Source of the DNA: CAZVED01 sp964626205
GTDB lineage: Bacteria; Patescibacteriota; Patescibacteriia; SG8-24
Assembly: GCA_964626205.1 (NCBI GenBank)
Contig: CAZVED010000027.1
Span: 1 to 10,680 of the forward strand
Reading direction: 5' to 3'
Length of the DNA: 10,680 bases
A program made the position numbers and the translations under genes. This document shows, piece after piece, positions 6,259 through 10,680 of the stretch. Position 1 is the stretch's first letter. Each line of letters begins with the position of its first letter. The notes under the pieces were generated by a model. The model was not told where the DNA came from, did no database searches, and saw nothing but the letters and a program-made list of their open reading frames with translations.

Positions 6259-7233
6259 ATGGCAACGACGATCACGCAACGAGAGATTCTCCGACGACGC
6301 ACGCTCGAAGAGAAGACGTCGGACCCCCTCACGCGTCTCTGCCGTCACCCCATTCTCTCCAACGAGGAGACCTATCGGCTGATACGGCAGTCCCGGCGCG
6401 ACACGTGCACGGCATGCGCGAAGGGCAAGCGTCGGGCAGAGTGCGCGAAGTGCGACACCATCCGTTCCCAAGGACGCCACGCCTTCGAGCATCTTGGACG
6501 CCACAACGCCAAGCTGGTCGTAAAGATCGCGCGGAGGCACCAATGGAGCGGCCTGCCCATCGAAGATCTCGTGAACGAGGGCTTCTGCGGGCTTACCATT
6601 GGCCTCCGCAAATTCGATCCGGACCGCGGCTTAGCGCTCTCCACCTACGTCTCATGGTGGATTCGCCACGCCATCTTGCGCTACATCTCCGACAACGCCC
6701 GCCTCGTACGAGTGCCCGTCCACGCGCTGGAGCTCATCTCGAAGATGCGTCGCGTCATGCGTCGCATCTATGCGCTCGAAGGCAAGGAGCACCCGTCGCC
6801 GGAAGAAATCCGCGACGCGCTCGGCATGAAACGTGACGCGGGTAGCACCAAGAACGTACGCATGCTCCTGCAGCAAATGAGCTCGAGACATTCATCGCTG
6901 GACGCCACCCTCGCGACGAACAGCGACGGCAGCGACGGCCTGACGAAGTACCTCGACCTCGTGCCGGCGCGCGAACCGACACCGGAGGAAGCGCTCCTGA
7001 GCGCACGGCGGGAGCAGCTCATCCCCCGCCTGCTCGATGAAAGCGGCCTGAAGCCCATCGAACGCATCGTGCTCATGCGACGCTTCGGCATCGGCAATGA
7101 CGAGGACGAGACGCTCAAGGAAATCGGCGATGGGTACAACCTGAGCCGCGAGCGCATCCGCCAGCTCCAAGAAAGCGCGCTCGACAAGCTCCGCCACCGC
7201 CTGCGAGGCGTCACGAGCCTCGACGACGTCTGA
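6259..7233 (+). CDS. Sigma-70 family sigma factor with a Cys4 insert
   Basis: 324 residues, no region 1.1. Region 1.2 is around 21-47 (DPLTRL..PILSNEETYRLI). Region 2 is about 72-154, with KFDPDRGLALSTYVSWWIRH and the melting residues Y130, W133 and W134. Region 3 starts at VPVHALEL with H155 and E158, the residues equivalent to those that read the extended -10 in E. coli. Region 4 is about 262-318, with recognition helix SRERIRQLQ (296-304). R297, E298, R301 and Q302 match the -35-reading residues of E. coli sigma-70. Two oddities: CTAC-x8-CAKC (C50, C53, C62, C65) sits between regions 1.2 and 2.1; and the E. coli Q437 and T440 equivalents are H137 and L140. The start at 6259 has AGAGG upstream. 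It could be the primary or an alternative sigma; the window cannot tell. Confidence 0.93.
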   Translation: MATTITQREILRRRTLEEKTSDPLTRLCRHPILSNEETYRLIRQSRRDTCTACAKGKRRAECAKCDTIRSQGRHAFEHLGRHNAKLVVKIARRHQWSGLPIEDLVNEGFCGLTIGLRKFDPDRGLALSTYVSWWIRHAILRYISDNARLVRVPVHALELISKMRRVMRRIYALEGKEHPSPEEIRDALGMKRDAGSTKNVRMLLQQMSSRHSSLDATLATNSDGSDGLTKYLDLVPAREPTPEEALLSARREQLIPRLLDESGLKPIERIVLMRRFGIGNDEDETLKEIGDGYNLSRERIRQLQESALDKLRHRLRGVTSLDDV

Positions 7234-7239
7234 CCACTG

Positions 7240-7268
7240 CCCGGTACGCCTCTGCGTACCGGGTTTTT
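7240..7268 (+). terminator. Intrinsic terminator after the first sigma gene
   Basis: A perfect 10-bp stem, CCCGGTACGC (7240-7249) with GCGTACCGGG (7254-7263), a CTCT loop, then five T (7264-7268). Confidence 0.93.
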
Positions 7269-7293
7269 CTTTTCCGCCACCGGTCGTACTGCA

Positions 7294-7322
7294 TTGACAG
7301 GGACTCCTTTTCATGGTAGCGT
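7294..7322 (+). promoter_or_regulatory. Promoter of the second sigma gene
   Basis: A perfect TTGACA (7294-7299), a 17-bp spacer ending in TGG (7314-7316), then TAGCGT (7317-7322). A start near 7329 gives a leader of about 40 nt with a good SD. Confidence 0.65.
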
Positions 7323-7369
7323 CGACTGTCGCGCGCCCGATAGGCACGACACCAGAAAGGGACCTCACG

Positions 7370-8278
7370 ATGCCACGTGGACAACGCACACGTCGTCAAC
7401 CCTACCGCCGACCCTACGCACATTTAGAGACGTGCCTGGGCCTCCCGCTCCTCTCCAAAGACGAGGCTCGCACGCTCGTCTTTCACGCCCAATCCGGAGA
7501 TGCCAACGCTCGAGAACAGCTCGTACGACACAACGTACGCCTCGCAATCTGGTATGCGAAGAAATACTCGCATGCCTGCATGATTTCCGCGACGCGCAGT
7601 GACATCGTCTCCGAATCCCTTTCGGGGGTCGACGATGCGATCTCGCATATGCGCCTGAATGACAAGGCGAATGCGGCACTCGCCACGGTCGCGGGGTTCC
7701 GGATGAAATATCACGTGTTCCGTAATACGCTGCATAAGCAACACCCCGTCCGCTTTCCCGACCACACCGTCGTGCTTGCCGGAAAAATACGGCGTTTGCG
7801 GCGTACTCACAGCGAACGCCTCGACGTCGAGGATATCATGGCGAAGACTGGGGAAAGTCGAGGTGTCGTCGAGGATGCGCTTGCCTTCTTGCGCCCCTTA
7901 GTCTGGCTCGACCACAAGATCATCCGAGGTGCCAATGACCCGGTCACGCTCCAGGAAAAAAGCATCCCGTTGTACGAAACGCTCGCCGTCCGCGATCCGG
8001 GCACGGAGGCCGCAGTCATCACGATGGAAGAAACCGTGCATGGTCCGGAAATCATGCGAATGCTCCTGGACCGGCTCGCCTATCACAAACAAATCGTGCT
8101 CACCCGACGGTTTGGCTTGGATGGTATGGGGCCGAAAACCCTTCGTGAGATCGGCGAGGAGCTCGGCTGTTCGGGAGAAAGCGTCCGCCTCTTCGAAAAG
8201 GCGGCCCTGGCGGATCTCCGCCACTACATCACGGATCTCCCCGAACATCTCCGCGACCTGATCACTCTGCCCGTCTGA
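7370..8278 (+). CDS. Divergent sigma-70 family protein
   Basis: 302 residues. The start at 7370 has AAAGGGA (7356-7362) at good spacing. A basic N-terminus precedes region 1.2/2.1-like sequence (GLPLLSKDEARTLVFHAQSG, then NAREQLVRHNVRLAIWYAKKY). Region 4 is clear (TLREIGEELGCSGESVRLFE near 257-276). Region 2.3-2.4 is degenerate: a gap-free alignment anchored on the R-x-P-x-H motif puts V107, F110, R111, Y114 and F117 where E. coli has Y430, W433, W434, Q437 and T440. V135 replaces E458. In the -35 helix, G269 and L274 replace R584 and Q589. It should therefore read different promoter elements, need an activator, or act as a competitor or anti-sigma-like decoy. It is adjacent to, and co-directional with, the first sigma gene but is separately transcribed. 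Sigma ancestry is firm; function is open. Confidence 0.85.
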   Translation: MPRGQRTRRQPYRRPYAHLETCLGLPLLSKDEARTLVFHAQSGDANAREQLVRHNVRLAIWYAKKYSHACMISATRSDIVSESLSGVDDAISHMRLNDKANAALATVAGFRMKYHVFRNTLHKQHPVRFPDHTVVLAGKIRRLRRTHSERLDVEDIMAKTGESRGVVEDALAFLRPLVWLDHKIIRGANDPVTLQEKSIPLYETLAVRDPGTEAAVITMEETVHGPEIMRMLLDRLAYHKQIVLTRRFGLDGMGPKTLREIGEELGCSGESVRLFEKAALADLRHYITDLPEHLRDLITLPV

Positions 8279-8288
8279 ACACCCTATG

Positions 8289-8315
8289 AACGACCCTTGC
8301 TGACGGGTCGTTTTT
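8289..8315 (+). terminator. Intrinsic terminator after the second sigma gene
   Basis: ACGACCC (8290-8296) pairs with GGGTCGT (8305-8311) around an 8-nt loop, followed by a T-run through 8315. Confidence 0.85.
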
Positions 8316-8333
8316 CTTTTCCCGGCACACCCG

Positions 8334-8342
8334 TGCTAAAGT
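8334..8342 (+). promoter_or_regulatory. Extended -10 element immediately before trmD
   Basis: TGC (8334-8336) followed by TAAAGT (8337-8342). No acceptable -35 is visible at 16-18 bp. A start 7-8 nt downstream would fall at or just before the trmD ATG (8351), giving a leaderless or near-leaderless mRNA. Confidence 0.45.
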
Positions 8343-8350
8343 ACGCACAT

Positions 8351-9043
8351 ATGCGCTTCGACATCCTCACGCTCTTCCCGTCGATGTTCGACGGGTACTT
8401 CTCGGAATCCATCATCAAACGCGCCCGCGAACGCAATCTTTTAGACATCCGCGTTCACGACCTCCGCACATGGAGCGCGGACGAAAAACACCGCAAGGTG
8501 GACGACAAACCCTTCGGCGGCGGTCCAGGCATGGTCATGATGGTCGCGCCGTTCTTCAATGCCTTGAAGGCATTGAAAGCAGGAGAGCGAAAGAGTAGAA
8601 GAACGGGGAAAACACGCGTCGTGCTGATGTCGGCAAAGGGGAAGGTCTTCACCCATAAGGACGCCGTGCGTCTTTCAAAATACAAGCGCCTCGTGCTCCT
8701 CTGCGGACGCTACGAAGGCGTCGATGAACGTGTTGCGAAGCACCTCGCGGACGAAGAACTCTCCATCGGCGGCTACGTGCTCACTGGTGGCGAGCTTCCG
8801 GCCATGGTCGTCGTGGACGCCGTAAGCCGCCACGTTCCTGGCGTTCTCGGTAAGAAAGAGTCCCTTGCGACCGAGTCTCATACCGAGGAAGGCGTTACTG
8901 AACATCCTCAGTATTCCCGCCCGGAAGTCTTCTCCCCCGCCAAGGGAACGGCCTGGCGCGTCCCAAGCATTCTCCTCTCTGGCGACCACAAGAAAGTCGC
9001 TGAATGGCGCTCGAAGATGTCTCGACGAAAGGCGAAAAAATGA
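8351..9043 (+). CDS. trmD: tRNA (guanine-N1)-methyltransferase TrmD
   Basis: 230 residues (E. coli has 255; the C-terminal domain is shorter here). TrmD makes m1G37 next to the anticodon of a tRNA subset using S-adenosylmethionine, preventing +1 frameshifts. SPOUT-fold motifs are all present: FDILTLFPSMF at the start, GGGPGM at 56-61, LLCGRYEGVDERV at 116-128, SIGGYVLTGGELPAM at 138-152, and the PQYSRPEVF segment near 186-194. R160 matches E. coli R154. Differences: the usual SIGD is SIGG (G141), and the loop position of catalytic D169 aligns with E175, with E184 and Q187 at D177 and H180. The start at 8351 is set by homology; there is no SD. It overlaps the next gene by 4 bp (ATGA). Confidence 0.95.
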   Translation: MRFDILTLFPSMFDGYFSESIIKRARERNLLDIRVHDLRTWSADEKHRKVDDKPFGGGPGMVMMVAPFFNALKALKAGERKSRRTGKTRVVLMSAKGKVFTHKDAVRLSKYKRLVLLCGRYEGVDERVAKHLADEELSIGGYVLTGGELPAMVVVDAVSRHVPGVLGKKESLATESHTEEGVTEHPQYSRPEVFSPAKGTAWRVPSILLSGDHKKVAEWRSKMSRRKAKK

Positions 9044-10104
9044 CCCTCCGACACCTCATTCCAGTCCTTCTCATCCTTACTGCCGTGCTCCCCACGGCCG
9101 TTTCGGCGAGCGTCGCTGACCGCGAGCATCTTGCCGGACGCATCCTTTTACAGGTGCAATCAAAAGGTGAAGCGTGGTACGTGGATCCGATCGGTCTTCG
9201 ACGATATTCCTTAGGGCGCCCCGCGGACGCTCTTCGTGTCATGCGTGAGCTCGGCCTTGGTATTAGTAACGCCGACCTCGCAGGAATTCCCGTTGCCGGA
9301 AGCGGCGCGTACGGAAACGTGGCACTTCGAGCCCGACTTGCCGGACGGATCCTTTTGCAGGTGCAATCAAAAGGTGAAGCGTGGTACGTGGACCCCGTCA
9401 CGCGCGAACGCTATTCGCTCGGCAGGCCAACAGAAGCGTTCCGCCTCTTACAGACCAAAGGACTCGGCATCACCGATGCGGATCTGCGGGCCATTCCAGA
9501 AGCGACACTTCGTCTCACAAGCGTCTTCCACACTGTCCCGTTCACCCCGCAAGCACCGTACGCCGAATGGTCCGACGTGCGACAACAGGAAGGATGCGAG
9601 GAGGCATCCGTCATCATGGCTGTGAAATGGGCGATGCGGGAATCACTGAGCCTCATGGAGGCACGTACGAAGATTCTCGCGATGTCCGACTGGCAACGCG
9701 AACGCTACGGCTACTATCATGACACCTCCGTGCAAGACACTGCCGACCGCCTGTTCCGGGACTGGTACGCGTTCACGAACATCGAGGTCCGTCACGACAT
9801 CGATGCGCACGACATCATCGAAGCGCTGCACGATGGGAAGATCGTCATCACTGCCATCGATGGACGCACGGTCGGTAATCCGTACTTCTCCGTTCCTCCA
9901 CTGCGTCACATGATCGTCGTTACGGGCTACGACGCGACGACGGACGAACTCATCACGCACGATCCGGGAACGAAAAAAGGCGAAGGGTTCCGTTACCCCC
10001 GCTCCGCCATGACACGCTCCCTTCGCGACTATCCATCTGGTCGTTACGCGCCCATTCCCGCCGATGCCGGCACCGCAATGATCATCGTGCATCCGAAAAA
10101 CTAG
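9040..10104 (+). CDS. Secreted C39-like cysteine peptidase-fold protein with two N-terminal repeats
   Basis: 354 residues. A signal peptide is clear: basic MTLRH, hydrophobic core, cleavage likely after AVSA (residue 23). Two ~60-residue repeats follow (about 27-88 and 96-155), each with LAGRILLQVQSKGEAWYVDP then RYSLGRP and GLGI..ADL..IP. This repeat recurs in exported proteins of Parcubacteria-type genomes. The C-terminal domain (about 162-354) resembles Peptidase_C39_2: VPFTPQAPYAEWSD, QEGCEEAS with candidate nucleophile C186, RHMIVVTGYD with H290, and HDPGT with D308. These would make a Cys-His-Asp triad; Q183 may form the oxyanion hole. The substrate is unknown (peptides or cell wall). 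The start at 9040 overlaps the trmD stop, suggesting coupled translation. There is no transmembrane anchor beyond the signal. Confidence 0.88.
   Translation: MTLRHLIPVLLILTAVLPTAVSASVADREHLAGRILLQVQSKGEAWYVDPIGLRRYSLGRPADALRVMRELGLGISNADLAGIPVAGSGAYGNVALRARLAGRILLQVQSKGEAWYVDPVTRERYSLGRPTEAFRLLQTKGLGITDADLRAIPEATLRLTSVFHTVPFTPQAPYAEWSDVRQQEGCEEASVIMAVKWAMRESLSLMEARTKILAMSDWQRERYGYYHDTSVQDTADRLFRDWYAFTNIEVRHDIDAHDIIEALHDGKIVITAIDGRTVGNPYFSVPPLRHMIVVTGYDATTDELITHDPGTKKGEGFRYPRSAMTRSLRDYPSGRYAPIPADAGTAMIIVHPKN
9130..9393 (+). repeat. Tandem domain repeat, nearly identical at DNA level
   Basis: Bases 9130-9186 and 9337-9393, offset by 207 bp (69 codons), differ at only three or so positions. The surrounding parts of the two repeats are much more diverged. 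This encodes the LAGRILLQVQSKGEAWYVDP block of both repeats. Confidence 0.85.
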
Positions 10105-10111
10105 ACCAACG

Positions 10112-10139
10112 ACGCCATCTTTCAAGGATGGCGTTTTTT
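10112..10139 (+). terminator. Intrinsic terminator of the trmD operon
   Basis: ACGCCATC (10112-10119) pairs with GATGGCGT (10127-10134), with a possible extra T-G pair inside, closing a TTCAA loop, followed by a T-run to 10139. Confidence 0.92.
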
Positions 10140-10167
10140 GTCTCAAAAATAAGGCGGAAATAGGCCC

Positions 10168-10196
10168 TTGACGGAATCTTAGGAACCCTTTATCAT
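10168..10196 (+). promoter_or_regulatory. rRNA promoter P1
   Basis: TTGACG (10168-10173), a 17-bp spacer, TATCAT (10191-10196): 5/6 at both hexamers, no TGn. The predicted start is near 10203, about 250 nt before 16S. Confidence 0.78.
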
Positions 10197-10203
10197 CTCT
10201 ACA

Positions 10204-10254
10204 GCTTCTGAAAAAGTGCCCTTAAATAAGGCAGTGTCGGAAGCGTTTTCTTTC
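10204..10254 (+). promoter_or_regulatory. Terminator-like hairpin in the P1 leader
   Basis: GCTTCTGA (10204-10211) pairs with TCGGAAGC (10237-10244, one G-T), with an inner TGCC/GGCA stem (10217-10220 with 10231-10233 and its preceding G), followed by GTTTTCTTT. It starts almost at the predicted P1 transcript end and lies upstream of P2. AAGTGCC in its left arm could instead pair with GGCACTT (10264-10270), which overlaps the P2 -35. Confidence 0.45.
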
Positions 10255-10268
10255 CTCCGTCGAGGCAC

Positions 10269-10297
10269 TTGACACGTTCCGGGGATTCCCCTAAACT
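10269..10297 (+). promoter_or_regulatory. rRNA promoter P2
   Basis: A perfect TTGACA (10269-10274), a 17-bp spacer and TAAACT (10292-10297), without TGn. The predicted start is near 10304, about 150 nt before 16S. Tandem promoters are usual for rRNA operons. Confidence 0.78.
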
Positions 10298-10349
10298 GCT
10301 CAAGTCTCTCAAAAGAGGCGAAAGGAGTGTCAGCCGAAACGGTTGATCT

Positions 10350-10391
10350 GGAAGAACTTTGACAACATGATCGAGACGAAATACAACGTCT
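10350..10391 (+). promoter_or_regulatory. Putative boxA-like antitermination site with a following hairpin
   Basis: CTTTGACAAC (near 10357-10366) resembles the rRNA boxA consensus read by NusB-S10. It is followed by AGACG (10374-10378) and CGTCT (10387-10391), which could form a small hairpin. The same bases also fit a promoter (TTGACA, 17 bp, TACAAC), so the assignment is uncertain. Confidence 0.4.
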
Positions 10392-10406
10392 ATCCTTAGC
10401 TGAGTA

Positions 10407-10424
10407 CCTTGCCTTCGGGCAAGG
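10407..10424 (+). promoter_or_regulatory. UUCG-capped hairpin in the 16S leader
   Basis: CCTTGCC (10407-10413) and GGCAAGG (10418-10424) form a perfect 7-bp stem capped by TTCG closed by C-G, an exceptionally stable tetraloop. It sits about 30 nt before the mature 16S 5' end and probably helps fold or process the precursor. Confidence 0.6.
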
Positions 10425-10454
10425 AACTGATGGAAGATGCGCTACGGTGCAACT

Positions 10455-10680
10455 TCTTCTGAGAGTTTGATCCTGGCTCAGGATGAATGCTGGCGGTGTG
10501 TCTAAGGCATGCAAGTCGAACGGATCATACGGGTGCTTGCATTCGTATGATTAGTGGCAAACGGGAGAGTAACACATTGGTAACCTACCTCGAAGACCGG
10601 GATAACCAACCGAAAGGTTGGCTAATACCTGATGTGCTCGTATCTCTATGAGATGCGCGTAAAGGCCAAAAGCCGCTTCG
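10455..10680 (+). rRNA. rrs: 16S ribosomal RNA, 5' part (continues beyond the window)
   Basis: The universal AGAGTTTGATCCTGGCTCAG begins at 10462, corresponding to E. coli position 8, so the mature end is near 10455. About 226 nt are present. Helix 6 is visible as an ATCATACG/CGTATGAT stem near 10524-10551. Helix 8 is CCAACC-GAAA-GGTTGG (10606-10621). CTAAGGCATGCAAGTCGAACG and the CGGGAGAGTAAC variant of the usual CGGGTGAGTAAC look Patescibacteria-like. The 3' end and any 23S/5S genes lie outside. Confidence 0.97.

Noticed and set aside
8325..8336. GCAC-ACCC-GTGC inverted repeat at the trmD promoter as an operator
   Set aside because: Only 4+4 bases, found once, with no second copy elsewhere in the window.
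10359..10387. Third rRNA promoter
   Set aside because: Hexamers and spacing fit, but the site also matches boxA and lies deep in the leader; reported as boxA-like with the ambiguity stated.
1..10680. TGA recoding as in Gracilibacteria/Absconditabacteria
   Set aside because: TGA ends four genes right before terminators or an overlapping start, and no conserved gene has an internal TGA.
1..10680. CRISPR array, insertion sequence, tRNA or prophage genes
   Set aside because: No regularly spaced repeats, transposase-like frames, terminal inverted repeats or tRNA cloverleaf sequences were seen.

Overview
This GC-rich window looks like a chromosome segment of a Patescibacteria (Candidate Phyla Radiation) bacterium, probably in the Parcubacteria group (Uhrbacteria or Magasanikbacteria-like). 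The clues are: the start of the 16S rRNA (a CTAAGGCATGCAAGTCGAACG-type 5' region and an altered CGGGAGAGTAAC segment), the tandem 'GRILLQV..GEAWYVDP..YSLGRP' repeats that are frequent in secreted proteins of that group, and the gene set. The lineage call is from memory of these families, not from a search. TGA ends four genes and never interrupts a conserved one, so the ordinary bacterial code is used, unlike the TGA=Gly code of Gracilibacteria and Absconditabacteria.

All genes lie on the + strand. In order: a short hinge-less SMC ATPase (150-2435); an M32 metallocarboxypeptidase (2535-4037); an unrecognised 291-residue protein (4176-5051); ribosomal protein S16 (5250-5621); the KH-domain RNA chaperone KhpA (5753-6127); two tandem sigma-70 family genes (6259-7233 and 7370-8278); the tRNA methyltransferase TrmD (8351-9043), overlapped by a secreted C39-type peptidase-like protein (9040-10104); then the rRNA promoter and leader region and the first ~226 nt of 16S rRNA (10455 to the window end).

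The backbone smc ... rpsP-khpA ... trmD is the remnant of the widespread smc-(ftsY)-(ffh)-rpsP-khpA-rimM-trmD-rplS cluster. Here the cluster is dispersed. The peptidase and the unknown gene sit between smc and rpsP, and the sigma pair occupies the place where rimM usually lies. Nearly every gene has its own promoter and its own strong intrinsic terminator; only trmD and the peptidase-like gene form an operon. The mRNA promoters share one design: a TTGAC-type -35, a 16-17 bp spacer, a TGG or TGC extended -10, and a degenerate -10. The two rRNA promoters lack TGn but have near-consensus -10 boxes.

The most unusual points are the sigma pair and the SMC. The first sigma carries a CxxC-x8-CxxC zinc-knuckle-like insert between regions 1.2 and 2.1, and His/Leu at the two positions that read promoter base -12. 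The second sigma has lost the usual melting aromatics and two -35-reading residues. The SMC has two short coiled-coil arms of equal length joined by a ~70-residue linker instead of a hinge. Structured leaders upstream of khpA and in the rRNA P1 leader also deserve attention.
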